Origin: CAZLQF01 sp964561545
GTDB lineage: Bacteria; Bacteroidota; Bacteroidia; CAILMK01; CAYYUA01
Direction: 5' to 3'
Length of the DNA stretch: 64,000 nt
Assembly (NCBI GenBank): GCA_964561545.1
Contig: CAZLQF010000003.1
Location: forward strand, 77,836 to 141,835
In this document: piece by piece, positions 18,855 to 28,450 of the stretch
Layout: each line of letters opens with the position of its first letter
Numbering within the stretch: position 1 is the stretch's first letter
The notes under the pieces: model-generated
What the model was told of the DNA's origin: nothing
Databases searched by the model: none
Seen by the model: only the letters and a program-made list of their open reading frames with translations
Position numbers and translations under genes: made by a program

Positions 18855-19062
18855 TTAAAAATGGTTTGATTATGAAAGAAGAACCCATGCTCCCCAGCAT
18901 TTATTCATCCAAGTCACTATTGGTTTTCATATTCTTTCATCACAGCAAAATTGTTTTAGGACTTATATGTTCTTGGTAGTAATAAAATAAGTTGCTAAGA
19001 GGCTTGGCTGGCATCTCAATGTTTGCCTTTTCCATCATTTTCTCAATACTAAGAACTAACTA

Positions 19063-20007
19063 CTATTCCCTTAAGTCAGCCGTTTTCTTATTTTCCAGGT
19101 ACCAATCGATGGTTTCCTTAAGGCCTTCTTCAAAGGTATATTCAGGTTGCCAATTGAACACTTCGTTCATGCGGCCAACATCCAAAACCTTTCGATGAAC
19201 GCCATTGGGCATGGACGTATCCCATTCCACTTCGCCTTGGAAGCGGGTAAATTGCTGGATGGTATCTGCCAATTGTTTGATGCTGATGCCTTCACCGGTT
19301 CCGATGTTGATAGGCTTGAGGCCATGCTCAAGTTCAATAGCCCTTACAATAACTTCAGCGGCATCTTTTACGTACAGGAATTCCCGAATTGGGGAGCCAT
19401 CGCCCCATAAGGTCACTTTTTCTTTTGCATCGGTAAATTTCTTGATGAGGGCAGAAAGTACATGAGAGCGATATTCGGTAAACACATCATGAGGCCCGAA
19501 CAGGTTGGTAAGGATCAAATGATTGGATTCAATGCCGTATTGCTTGTAGTATGCATTTTGCGCTACTTGTTGGATTTTTTTACTAATGCCGTATGATTCT
19601 ACTGTATCATGCAAAGGGCCATCCCAAAAATTATCTTCATTGAGATCGCCGGTCAAGTGGCCAGGATAAGCACAGGCGGAGCCAATTGGTAAAATTTTCT
19701 TAACCCCCCAGTTACCGGCTGCTTCAAAAGCATTCACCGCCATTTTGGTATTTTTCTGAAATATGGTGGCTGGTTCTGCTTTATTGATACCAATTCCTCC
19801 GTAATAAGCAGCAGAATGGATCAATACGTCAAGGGCTCCGTGGTTTTGGACCAGTTCCCGCATGTAATCATCAACCCCTTCATTGGTTTCCAGGTTGAAA
19901 TCCTTGCTTCGGGGTGCAAATACTTGATACCCTTTCGTTTCTGCTTTTTCTACGATATGGCGGCCTAAAAATCCATTGCCGCCTGTTACTAATATTTTTT
20001 TAGGCAT
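19063..20007 (-). CDS. NAD-dependent epimerase/dehydratase, GDP-L-fucose synthase-like
   Basis: An extended SDR of 314 residues resembling GDP-L-fucose synthase. It contains TGGNGFLGRHIVEKA at the N-terminus, then SACAYPGHLTGDLNEDNFW and YGISKK with the catalytic Tyr/Lys. LTNLFGPHDVF, EFLYVKDAAEVIVRAIE and INIGTGEGISIKQLA are family blocks. GDP-mannose dehydratase (gmd) is not adjacent, so the exact nucleotide sugar is unconfirmed. The start overlaps the end of the upstream epimerase gene by 8 bp, and the pair probably serves surface-polysaccharide synthesis. Confidence 0.75.
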   Translation of the reverse strand: MPKKILVTGGNGFLGRHIVEKAETKGYQVFAPRSKDFNLETNEGVDDYMRELVQNHGALDVLIHSAAYYGGIGINKAEPATIFQKNTKMAVNAFEAAGNWGVKKILPIGSACAYPGHLTGDLNEDNFWDGPLHDTVESYGISKKIQQVAQNAYYKQYGIESNHLILTNLFGPHDVFTEYRSHVLSALIKKFTDAKEKVTLWGDGSPIREFLYVKDAAEVIVRAIELEHGLKPINIGTGEGISIKQLADTIQQFTRFQGEVEWDTSMPNGVHRKVLDVGRMNEVFNWQPEYTFEEGLKETIDWYLENKKTADLRE

Positions 20008-20920
20008 TTTTCCACTCGCTTTTGATGTAAATATGTCTTAAAATCTTGATCAATTCCTGGATGCCTTCATCCATGTCTATTTTCGTTTGATAGCCCAGTT
20101 TTTTGATCTTTTCATAGCTGACCTCGTAATCCCGTTTGTCCTTGTCTTCTCCAATATCGGCTTCATGGAGGTAATAATCGATGTAGTCATTGATCTTTTG
20201 AGCCACCTCTCGCTTGGTATAGTTCATGGCTTCGTTGCCTACGTTGTAGGCGCCTCCTTTCATTTTTTCCAGGTTGTCAATGGTAAAGGGATAAACATTG
20301 GCTGCATCCCATACATGTAAAAATGTTCTCCGGAAGTGGCCTTCATAGAGAATGATCTGCCGATTGTGCAATGCCTGGTAAACGAAATCATTCACCATCA
20401 AATCTAAGCGAAGTCTTGGAGAGATGCCAAATACAGTGGCAAAACGAAGCCCAACACCTCCATAATCGGTTATCATATTTTCTGCTTCCCATTTGGTAGA
20501 GCCGTATAAGGTCAATGGATCAATGGGTGTTTCTTCCGTACAAATACCCTCTACTTTACCATAGGTAGAACCGGTAGAGGCAAAAATAATGTCGCGGCCA
20601 TCCAATAAATCGATCAAGTTTTTGGTGCCATCCACGTTGATGGTTCTTGCCCGGTCAGGGTCGGAAGCACAAGCTGGGTAGCCAACAATGGCGGATAAGT
20701 GGATCACCATATCGCAACCCTTAATGGCCTCTTTTAATTGATTTTTATCCCGGACATCTCCGGTTATAATGGATAGGTTGGGATCAGTGGCAAAGTGAAG
20801 GATGGGTTTAACCCCCCACATGAAAGTATCAAATAAAACTACTTCATATTTTCGTTCAAGGAGCATGGGGATCAGGGTGGATCCAATGTAGCCCGCCCCT
20901 CCGGTTACCAATATTTTCAT
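20000..20920 (-). CDS. NAD-dependent epimerase/dehydratase family protein
   Basis: An extended SDR of 306 residues with TGGAGYIGSTLIPMLLE at the N-terminus. It also has VIHLSAIVGYPACASDP, FASTGSTYGKVEG and YGSTKWEAE (catalytic Tyr-xxx-Lys). The LFDTFMWGVKPIL segment resembles enzymes annotated as sugar-nucleotide epimerases or dTDP-glucose 4,6-dehydratase relatives, but substrate cannot be read from the sequence. It is the first gene of a two-gene overlapping unit with the fucose-synthase-like gene. A GCCTATTTG box on the minus strand about 40 bp upstream is a weak promoter candidate. Confidence 0.75.
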   Translation of the reverse strand: MKILVTGGAGYIGSTLIPMLLERKYEVVLFDTFMWGVKPILHFATDPNLSIITGDVRDKNQLKEAIKGCDMVIHLSAIVGYPACASDPDRARTINVDGTKNLIDLLDGRDIIFASTGSTYGKVEGICTEETPIDPLTLYGSTKWEAENMITDYGGVGLRFATVFGISPRLRLDLMVNDFVYQALHNRQIILYEGHFRRTFLHVWDAANVYPFTIDNLEKMKGGAYNVGNEAMNYTKREVAQKINDYIDYYLHEADIGEDKDKRDYEVSYEKIKKLGYQTKIDMDEGIQELIKILRHIYIKSEWKNA

Positions 20921-21480
20921 TGTTGATTCAAGGTTTTGTTATTGATTGATTTGGTTGTACAAATAGGCCTCGAAATTACAATTGGTTGGGGTAATTTCAA
21001 AAATTTTGCATTGAGGCGATGATTTTCTAAAGGGTTAACCCTGCTAATTTAAAAAAGTTGTATCCTGGCCTAATTTAAAGTTGTTATTGAGCGCTTTTTT
21101 AACTGATTGATTAACATTTGATAATGGTATTCATAATTGATAAAGCGGAAAGTGGGGGTATTTTGTTGTTGCTTAGGCTTGCTTTTTTTCGGATAGCTCA
21201 TTGATATAATCCGGTTTAGGGCATTGTATGGGAGGTCCTAAATGAGTATTGAGTTATCCATTGAATCCGGTCAAACAATTGTTGGCAGTATTGTGGTTAG
21301 AATTTTGGATCTTGTTACTGTAGCTGGCATTGTTCACTATAATTGATAGGGCAATTGGTTTACTTTGGGGCATTTTTAAAAAGCGCCTATTCGGAGAAGG
21401 ACCAATAGAATTATTTCGGCTGCTTACCTGAAATAACCACGTCCACTAAATAAAACTCGGTAAAGTAGTACCTATTGGGG
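20921..21480. other. Intergenic region without a recognisable gene
   Basis: This 560-bp AT-rich stretch lies between two minus-strand genes. Multiple stops occur in all frames I read, and I found no tRNA, hairpin terminator or repeat I could support. Its right end must carry the 3' end of the coiled-coil gene's transcript and its left end the promoter of the epimerase pair. Confidence 0.45.
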
Positions 21481-22149
21481 TTATTGTAAATTATTTAAAC
21501 GGTATTTCAGGTTTTCAACGATTTTGGATTGCTCCTTAAGGCTTTTACTTTCATCTTTTCGCTGTTGCTCAATTTGCTTAAGCTTTTTTTCCGAGTTTTG
21601 AATGGTAGTAGTACATTCCTCAATGGTTTCCTTATGTGCTTGGGCATTGTTCTTGAGTTCATTCATTGTTTTCTCATGTTCTTCTAAATTACTTTGGGCA
21701 TCTTCAAGTATTGCTTTGGTCGCCTCCTTTGCTTTGGCTAATGCAAAATCATGAATGAGCTTTTTGGCTGCTTTGTAATTAGGATGGTCAAATGCTACAT
21801 ATGCATTTTCAAAAGTTTGAAAGAAAACGGTCATAGAAACGCCTTGGTCTTGAGACGCTAACTTGGTATAGATCCATAAAGGTTCCTTGCTTATCGAGGG
21901 AATTTGTACTTCCTTCCCTGTTACTTGCTTTCTGGACTTATTAACGTCATCGTTGTCAAAGTCTTTTAAACGCCTTTTCCATTGCCGTTTAATAGGCCTA
22001 CGGTCTGCCTCAGGGATTGCTACTTTAATGCCCGGCTGGGTTCCTTTTTCCATTAATTCCCTAACGAGGGTTACTTCTATTGCTTGGCTGCTAACCAAAG
22101 ATGGAAAAATAATCAACAAGGGAAGGATTGATAAAATTATATATCGCAT
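21481..22149 (-). CDS. Exported protein with C-terminal coiled coil, unknown function
   Basis: I do not recognise this 222-residue protein. It has a signal peptide (IILSILPLLIIFPSLVSSQ). A basic globular middle follows (residues about 35-135, rich in Lys and Arg). A long helical region from about residue 140 to the end has heptad-like spacing and many Glu, Lys and Gln, which fits a coiled coil. It could be a periplasmic scaffold. It stands alone, with long spacers on both sides. Confidence 0.6.
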   Translation of the reverse strand: MRYIILSILPLLIIFPSLVSSQAIEVTLVRELMEKGTQPGIKVAIPEADRRPIKRQWKRRLKDFDNDDVNKSRKQVTGKEVQIPSISKEPLWIYTKLASQDQGVSMTVFFQTFENAYVAFDHPNYKAAKKLIHDFALAKAKEATKAILEDAQSNLEEHEKTMNELKNNAQAHKETIEECTTTIQNSEKKLKQIEQQRKDESKSLKEQSKIVENLKYRLNNLQ

Positions 22150-22509
22150 GATTTTAAGATTGAAAACATAAAATTAAAATAAAAAAGTACATTGAAAACC
22201 TTTGTTGAGGTGCTTTGGGTGAATTTGAAAAGAAGCGGGATGTCTTTATGAAGTCTATTTCTTTATGGAACTATGTTCTTTTTTAATGATTTTACTTTCC
22301 CCTTCATCCCTTTAAAAAAGGGAGTTTTTTACAGGATTGAATGGGTTGGTAACAATTTCTCTACTTGCATTTAAGGATGCAGGAACTGAATGCCGTAACC
22401 ATTCTCCGCAAAAAGCGGGTCCGGTTCAGTTAGGAAAGGGCCGTAATCCTGAATTGGTGATTTTAGGATTAAAAAACGTGTTTATCCATTCTTCAATAGC
22501 CTAAAAATA
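22150..22509. other. Intergenic region with a hairpin
   Basis: This 360-bp gap holds no gene I can support. A hairpin at 22307-22323 (TCCCTTT, AAA loop, AAAGGGA) is followed by GTTTTTT on the plus strand, but no plus-strand gene ends nearby. A second small stem (CCGC, AAAAA loop, GCGG) lies near 22410. They look like intergenic palindromes rather than working terminators. Confidence 0.4.
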
Positions 22510-23916
22510 TCAGTTAGCTAACTTGGATGAATGTTTATCAAAAGCCATAATTTCTGGGTTAGCTTTTCGCTGAATGGTTAGAAGTTGATCGGCTTTATTC
22601 CATCGGTTAGCCCGTCCCAATTGACGTGTGATTTTTCCAATTTTTTCAAAATCAATATCAAGGGTGTTGAACTCCTTTTTTGAATTGATTTTATTCAATG
22701 CATGATCTGCACCTTTGCTAAGGGCTAAATTCACAACCTCAGGAGTGAGGGTATCTTTAAGAGGTTGATCCAGAACCTTTCGAATCTTTTTAACAAGGCG
22801 ATCTTTATGGCGGCTGTTCGTGTGATTTAATGCAATGACGGTATTGGTGTCATGAATGTCACGGACAATGCTGGTTCTGAATCCATTCCATTTACCGTGG
22901 TGGTAAACGAGCTTTTGGTCATTTTCATATTTAATGCGGAATCCAAAACCATAAGATACCGGATAGCCAGAACTTACAGTCCCACGGCTGAATGCTTCTT
23001 TCTTGAGATCAGCACTCAGAAGTTTGTTATTGTAAAGCGCTTGGTCCCATTTATAAAGGTCTTTAATGGTTGAATAAACCCCTTTATCCCCGACTATGCC
23101 ATCGTTAACATTTTTTTCTATCTTCCTATACCCCCACCGGCTCCAACGGTAACCTACCAACTTGTTGGAATGGTCTTTTTTAATAGCTGTACTGTGAACA
23201 AAAGTATTTTCCATATCCAATGGTGTGAAGATGACCTGATCCAGATACTGGTCAAACCTCTGCCCGGATACTTCTTCCACAATTGATGCCAATAATACAT
23301 AGCCTGTATTTGAATAGTGAAACCTTCTTCCAGATGCAAAATAAAGGGGTAATTTGTGTTCGATTAATAAATCAATCACATCATCATTGTAGGGTGCTTG
23401 TTCTTTTTTCCACTTGTGCTCGAGTAGCCACATGTAATTGGGAAGACCGGAGGTATGGTTCAAAAGATCCCGGATGGTCATTTGAGAATAGGGGATTTTT
23501 GGGAAATAATCTATAACCTTGTCTTCAAATTCAATTTTTCCTTGCTCTTTCAGCATCATAATGGCCATGGCTGTAAATTGCTTACTTAAGGAAGCAATCT
23601 GGAATACGTGATCTTTCTTTAGCGGTTCTCCTTTTTTAAAGTTTTTGCTCCCCACTGCTTTTGAATAAATAGGGGACCCTTTGTAACTGACCAAGATGCT
23701 CCCATTAAAATCGTAATGTTGTTGAAAGTGTTTTACAATGGAATCGATCTTTTGCGTTTTTGAATCGTAAAGGATTTTGGCAATACCATTTTCATGAGCT
23801 TGTGATAATTTTTCAGGTTTGGTGGATTTCAGCGTATCCTTGGAGTCTATGCGGCCAGTAAACGATATGCTTAACAAGAGGATAAGCAAAGGAAAATATC
23901 TATAGTGAAAATGCAT
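22510..23916 (-). CDS. Serine hydrolase, class C beta-lactamase-like
   Basis: Member of the beta-lactamase/transpeptidase-like family (class C, AmpC/EstB/D-aminopeptidase type), exported (LLILLLSISFTG signal). The nucleophile motif SLSK is at residues 109-112, the YSN motif at 201-203, and an HHG segment (YHHGKWNGF) replaces the KTG box. The catalytic domain spans roughly residues 55-380. The extra C-terminal region of about 90 residues has no family I recognise. Most members hydrolyse peptides or esters, and resistance activity should not be assumed. It stands alone, with no partner gene. Confidence 0.85.
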   Translation of the reverse strand: MHFHYRYFPLLILLLSISFTGRIDSKDTLKSTKPEKLSQAHENGIAKILYDSKTQKIDSIVKHFQQHYDFNGSILVSYKGSPIYSKAVGSKNFKKGEPLKKDHVFQIASLSKQFTAMAIMMLKEQGKIEFEDKVIDYFPKIPYSQMTIRDLLNHTSGLPNYMWLLEHKWKKEQAPYNDDVIDLLIEHKLPLYFASGRRFHYSNTGYVLLASIVEEVSGQRFDQYLDQVIFTPLDMENTFVHSTAIKKDHSNKLVGYRWSRWGYRKIEKNVNDGIVGDKGVYSTIKDLYKWDQALYNNKLLSADLKKEAFSRGTVSSGYPVSYGFGFRIKYENDQKLVYHHGKWNGFRTSIVRDIHDTNTVIALNHTNSRHKDRLVKKIRKVLDQPLKDTLTPEVVNLALSKGADHALNKINSKKEFNTLDIDFEKIGKITRQLGRANRWNKADQLLTIQRKANPEIMAFDKHSSKLAN

Positions 23917-23993
23917 TGTCTAATTTTAGCTTAGAAAAAGTGTATTACGTAAGCCTTGATAAAAAAGTTTTATTGTACAAAGCTATTCTTTTT

Positions 23994-26138
23994 TCAAGTG
24001 TTTTGAAAACTTGCTTTTAATTGTTGGCCTAAATTCCAGTTATAATCTATTAACACCAGGAAAACGAAAATCATAAATGGAATAGTATTGAGGGTATAAA
24101 TAACACCGTAAAAATCAAAATATTGATTGACCAAATGCGTAATAATAGAAATTAGGCACAAGGCAATCCCGATCCAGTATTTTTTATGAAATAAGAAGGC
24201 GTAAACAAGGAAAAAACTGTAATAGTAACAAGTGAGCTCAAATGCTATTGGAATTAAGCCCGTGCCTAAAACAGCGGCTTCCCATGGTTTTATACGGGGT
24301 AACACCCTAATTAGTAAAGCAAGATACAATAAAATAGCTGCCCAATAAATGGATTTGAGGTCTTTGAAATTTTCCAGCCGTTGCTCTTTCCATTTTGCAA
24401 AAGGATCTGGCTTTGCTGGTTCCCTTGTTTTTTCTGCTCTATCTTGATGGCGGTATCCAAGTATGGTTTTTAAGCCCATGTGGTTGCTTAAGGGAGTTTC
24501 CAGGTGTTTTTGGCTGTTTGCGATAAAACCCTTCCAATTTTTAAACCCTTCGTTGACCCACAATGACAGAGGAATTAAAACTATGAAAGCTGCTAACAAT
24601 CCTTTAAACACTTGCTGATATTGATTTTGCAGGGACCATTGCTTTTGGTAAAAGGTGTCTGAAATGCCTTTAAGTGCTACTCCCACAAGGGTGGCTCCCG
24701 GAAAAATTCTTAAAAAAGCAGCATAAAGCAACATAAACCCACCTCCAGCATTTTTTTGCTTTTTAAGCAAACATATTCCTATTACAAGAAATACCAGCCA
24801 ATTTTGTCTTAAAAATGAGCCACCGGTCCAATAAAAGTTAGCTACTAAATTGGTGCCCCAGAAAATTAAAGCCAAGCTAAATACTTCCCAGCCAAATGCC
24901 CAAGCTACAAGGATCCACATGATAATGATCAGTACGGGATCGATTAAGGAGAGCCAGAAAATTTGGGTTTTATTGATGGATGCAGTATTAGTCAAAGTTT
25001 TGCCAGCTATGGTCCAAATAGGTGTAGCATTAAACCCATGATCCTGATGCATTTTTTTCCACCGGTCTTCACTCATTTGATCCCTGAACCATAAAGCATC
25101 GGATTTGAATGCTTCCCACCTCTTGCCCAATTGCTCTTTAATGGCTGTCGAATCATCCAATACTTGGGTGGCAGGAATCATGCTATTATCAGATAAATCT
25201 CTGATGTGCCTCGATCTAACGCTTTTTTTATAGCCATGTTCCCAATCTGCTATAACCGAAGCATCGTAAAGGGATACATAGCCAAGATCGGGTTGGTATT
25301 TGGATCCCATGTAGTAATGAAAAAATTCCCAATAGTGGTAAAAATTGCCGTTATGAAATGTAGTCAAATTAAACCAGGCAAAACATGAGACAGTACCCAG
25401 GATGATAAACTCTGTTCCTAAATTACGGGATGCTTTGATAGATTGCTTTTTTGATGTGAACCAATTCCAAACAAGCCAAATTAATCCGATTGTTGCCAAT
25501 CCAGTCTTGACAAACCACAATCTTAAATCTTCACCTGCCTCTACCTCTTGGTTGGTGTCATTTGGAGTAGGCTCTGAACGGTCTGCGGTGTCAGGTTTCT
25601 GGCAGTAAGCTTTTAGTTCGGAGATGGAATAATTGCCGTCTCCCTTTATAGGGGTAATTAGTAAATAGCGAATGGGGGTTGTTTGATTGAGGTTGATATT
25701 TCGGGTATGAAGTCCGTATTGATTCTCTTGCTTAGGAATTTTGGCATGTCCTTTCCAGTTATTGGTATCGGTGGCAAACTGAAATTGGTACACATCATCC
25801 GCATCGGCCTGGAGCTTAAAAGCACTAATTGGATATACTTGATGAAAGTCTATGAAAATAGCAGATTTCTTGTTTTTTAATTGGACTGCTGCGGGTAATA
25901 TCCATCTTGATCCTTCGAAAGTTTGATGACCATCAACAATTTTGGTCAATTGGCCATCGGTATTAGTCCCTTTCACGGTAGCATTTTGCGCAAGGTTTTG
26001 ATGGGAACACTCAAACGTGTCTTCAATTATATCATTTGTTGTACCTTGATCAGCCACAACAGGTTTACCCACTAAAAAGCAACAAGAGAAAAGAAGAAGG
26101 TAGGTTATAATATTGGCATCCAATTGCTTCAAAACCAA
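23994..26138 (-). CDS. Membrane protein with discoidin-like N-domain and GT87-type (DUF2029) membrane domain
   Basis: A 714-residue inner-membrane protein. After an N-terminal hydrophobic segment (YLLLFSCCFLVGKPVVA) comes a discoidin-like domain at about residues 45-180 (IVDGHQTFEGSRWILPAAV, FKLQADADDVYQFQFATDT). From residue about 212 on there are about ten transmembrane segments. The segment GGSFLRQNWLVFLVIG followed by AAFLRIFPG is a hallmark of GT87-like polyprenyl-phosphate-mannose-dependent glycosyltransferases and related DUF2029 proteins. The donor and acceptor are unknown. Fusion of a carbohydrate-binding-like domain to this membrane core is unusual to me. It is divergent from the M20 peptidase gene, with about 105 bp between starts. 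Confidence 0.6.
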   Translation of the reverse strand: MVLKQLDANIITYLLLFSCCFLVGKPVVADQGTTNDIIEDTFECSHQNLAQNATVKGTNTDGQLTKIVDGHQTFEGSRWILPAAVQLKNKKSAIFIDFHQVYPISAFKLQADADDVYQFQFATDTNNWKGHAKIPKQENQYGLHTRNINLNQTTPIRYLLITPIKGDGNYSISELKAYCQKPDTADRSEPTPNDTNQEVEAGEDLRLWFVKTGLATIGLIWLVWNWFTSKKQSIKASRNLGTEFIILGTVSCFAWFNLTTFHNGNFYHYWEFFHYYMGSKYQPDLGYVSLYDASVIADWEHGYKKSVRSRHIRDLSDNSMIPATQVLDDSTAIKEQLGKRWEAFKSDALWFRDQMSEDRWKKMHQDHGFNATPIWTIAGKTLTNTASINKTQIFWLSLIDPVLIIIMWILVAWAFGWEVFSLALIFWGTNLVANFYWTGGSFLRQNWLVFLVIGICLLKKQKNAGGGFMLLYAAFLRIFPGATLVGVALKGISDTFYQKQWSLQNQYQQVFKGLLAAFIVLIPLSLWVNEGFKNWKGFIANSQKHLETPLSNHMGLKTILGYRHQDRAEKTREPAKPDPFAKWKEQRLENFKDLKSIYWAAILLYLALLIRVLPRIKPWEAAVLGTGLIPIAFELTCYYYSFFLVYAFLFHKKYWIGIALCLISIITHLVNQYFDFYGVIYTLNTIPFMIFVFLVLIDYNWNLGQQLKASFQNT

Positions 26139-26243
26139 ATATTTGTTTCAAAGGTCTTAAAATTTGATTTTTGTCAAACGCAATTTTGCTTTCAAAGCCG
26201 ATTCAAACGATTAAGATTGTTTAATTTTAATGAAAATTCTAAC

Positions 26244-27686
26244 ATGATTTACTGGGCATTCATTATAGTTTTGATTGGGGGGGTGGTCTTTATATTGGCA
26301 AGAACCTTCCTTTTCAAATCCAGGCAGATCAAAGGTGGACAACTCCCCCAAGTTCTAAAGTTGGAAGACCAGGCAATTCAGCGTTTTTCCCAACTGCTGC
26401 AATTTAAAACGGTATCTTATGAAGAAGATCAAAAAATGGACTATGAACCCTTCAACCAACTAAGCAAATGGTTGAAGCAAGCCTATCCTGAAATTCATAA
26501 CAACTTGGATCTATGGGTTATCAATGAGTACGGTTTGGTTTATGGTTGGCAAGGGAGCGATCCTGGTTTAGATCCAATTATACTTTTGGCTCATATGGAT
26601 GTAGTACCAGCAGATAATCCTACTGAATGGACTCATCCACCATTCAGTGGAGCCATTGCAAAAGGGTATATTTGGGGAAGGGGGGCTTTGGACGATAAGG
26701 TTGGTGTTTGTTCATTGTTTGAAAGCTTAACCTGTTTGTTACAGCAATCTTTTCAGCCTTCAAGGTCTATCTATTTAGCGTTTGGATATGATGAGGAAAT
26801 TGGAGGCAGGGATGGCGCTGCAAAAATAGCTGAATGGTTTAAAAGCCAAAGCATCAATCCCTGGATGGTCCTTGATGAGGGATTGGCGGTTACAACAGGT
26901 ATCGTTCCTGGCATTGAACAATCAGTTGCTTTGATTGGCTTGGCAGAAAAAGGTTCGGTATCATTGGATTTAGAAGTTAATCATCCCGGAGGCCATCCAT
27001 CAATGCCAGAAAAAACCAATGCCGTTTCTATTTTAACCAACGCCATTGAACAATTAAAGAACAAGCCTCTACCAGTTCAAATCTGTCAACCAGTTAAGGG
27101 GCTTTTTAAGCATATTGGTCCGGAGATGGGTTTTGCTAATAAAATGGTGTTTGCCAACTTGTGGCTTACTAAAAAGTTGGTAGTTCAAAAGTTTACCCAA
27201 AGTGGTTCTGGCAATGCTACTATGCGTACCACCGTTACGCCTACCATAGTCAAGGCGGGTTCCAAATCCAATGTTGTGCCGGAACATGCTAAAGCCACCC
27301 TAAATGCAAGGATCATACCTGGAGAAACGGTCGGATCTGTTGTTAACCATATCCGTAAAAAGGTAAATGACCATATTAAAATCTCACAACATCCGAATGC
27401 CAATGATCCAACTCCAAAAGCCAATTATGAGAGCGATTGTTTTTATTCGGTACAGTCAGCCATCCATGATACCTTCCCGGATGCCATTACGGCACCTTCC
27501 TTGGTATTAGGAGCTACGGATGCCCGCAATTACAATATCTTAACGGATGAAGTTTACCGGTTTTCACCCATCAGGTTACAACAGGGGGATCTTCAAAGAA
27601 TTCATGGAACAGATGAGCGCATAAGCATTGATAATTTCAGAGAAGCCATATCCTTTTATGTCAATTTCATCCGAAGCAATTGTTAG
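26244..27686 (+). CDS. M20 family metallopeptidase, CPS1/PM20D1-like, membrane-anchored
   Basis: A di-zinc carboxypeptidase or aminoacylase of the M20 family. The ATG at 26244 begins with a transmembrane anchor (FIIVLIGGVVFILARTFLF), giving 480 residues. The frame extends back to 26124, but that adds a Phe- and Arg-rich stretch unlike a coding N-terminus and overlaps the divergent gene. Zinc and catalytic motifs are LLAHMDVVPADN, GRGALDDKVG, GYDEEIGGRDG (general base Glu), LGATDARNY and RIHGTDERI. The N-terminal anchor and length resemble yeast CPS1 and PM20D1 rather than cytosolic DapE. Confidence 0.85.
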   Translation: MIYWAFIIVLIGGVVFILARTFLFKSRQIKGGQLPQVLKLEDQAIQRFSQLLQFKTVSYEEDQKMDYEPFNQLSKWLKQAYPEIHNNLDLWVINEYGLVYGWQGSDPGLDPIILLAHMDVVPADNPTEWTHPPFSGAIAKGYIWGRGALDDKVGVCSLFESLTCLLQQSFQPSRSIYLAFGYDEEIGGRDGAAKIAEWFKSQSINPWMVLDEGLAVTTGIVPGIEQSVALIGLAEKGSVSLDLEVNHPGGHPSMPEKTNAVSILTNAIEQLKNKPLPVQICQPVKGLFKHIGPEMGFANKMVFANLWLTKKLVVQKFTQSGSGNATMRTTVTPTIVKAGSKSNVVPEHAKATLNARIIPGETVGSVVNHIRKKVNDHIKISQHPNANDPTPKANYESDCFYSVQSAIHDTFPDAITAPSLVLGATDARNYNILTDEVYRFSPIRLQQGDLQRIHGTDERISIDNFREAISFYVNFIRSNC

Positions 27687-27932
27687 CCAAAGCGTTACAA
27701 AACAATAGACTATGGTACTTGGTGTTACTATAACATACGCCAACCTCTAAATGAGAATGATCAGTTTTTGGACTTTTAAAAAATTGTTTTGTTGATTCAT
27801 ACATGAGGAAGGAATAAAACACTTGCGTTATTGAAGACTTAATTAAAAAAAACAGCTTATTCAGCTCTGGTTGTTATCTTCTATTGTCGAACATCGTAAG
27901 ATGTAAATATCTGAATTTTTAAATTTAAGATT

Positions 27933-28382
27933 ATGGAAAAGCAGATCGTAACTGAATATTACAATTTCAATAATTATGTGATTCAAGTTAACCTGGAAGG
28001 CCTAAGCCTGGAAGAAAGCCTTCAAAAACCATTGGCAAAAGGGAATTGTATTAATTGGATCTTTGGGCACCTGTTGTTTACCCGAAATCATCTTCATGAG
28101 CTTTTGAACCTTGATCCGGCCATGGATAGGCGCTATGCAAATTTATATGATAGTGGAACTACCAAGAACCTTTCTAAGGAGGAAGTATTAGGTATTGAAA
28201 CGATGATGAGCTTTTTTCAACAATCTCATGCCAACGTAATGAATGTCATCAACAAGATCAATGATGAAAAAGAACAGGATTTTTGGAAAACCCTCGCTGG
28301 CCTTGCTTTTCATGAGGCTTACCATGCTGGGCAATTGGGCTTATTAAGGAAAGGGTTGGGTAAAGAAGGAAAAATTGGTTAA
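27933..28382 (+). CDS. DinB superfamily protein
   Basis: A 149-residue four-helix-bundle protein of the DinB/YfiT-like superfamily. The metal-binding His pattern appears in NWIFGHLLFTRNHLHELL and in the C-terminal FHEAYHAGQLGLLRKGLG, both hallmarks. Members are thiol transferases or proteins of unknown function. The ATG is preceded by an AT-rich leader. It lies 68 bp upstream of the GyrI-like gene on the same strand, so the two may form an operon. Confidence 0.8.
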   Translation: MEKQIVTEYYNFNNYVIQVNLEGLSLEESLQKPLAKGNCINWIFGHLLFTRNHLHELLNLDPAMDRRYANLYDSGTTKNLSKEEVLGIETMMSFFQQSHANVMNVINKINDEKEQDFWKTLAGLAFHEAYHAGQLGLLRKGLGKEGKIG

Positions 28383-28450
28383 TTTGTTCTTAAATTTAAT
28401 GATTAAAAAGCCAACGTATCCGAATAATTTCGGCTCCAACCCTTTTATAT

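Noticed and set aside
22307..22330. Plus-strand intrinsic terminator
   Set aside because: The stem is only 7 bp and no plus-strand gene precedes it. I kept it only as an orphan hairpin.
26124..26243. N-terminal extension of the M20 peptidase to 26124
   Set aside because: The added 40 residues look non-coding and would overlap the start of the divergent gene. The ATG at 26244 opens directly on a membrane anchor.
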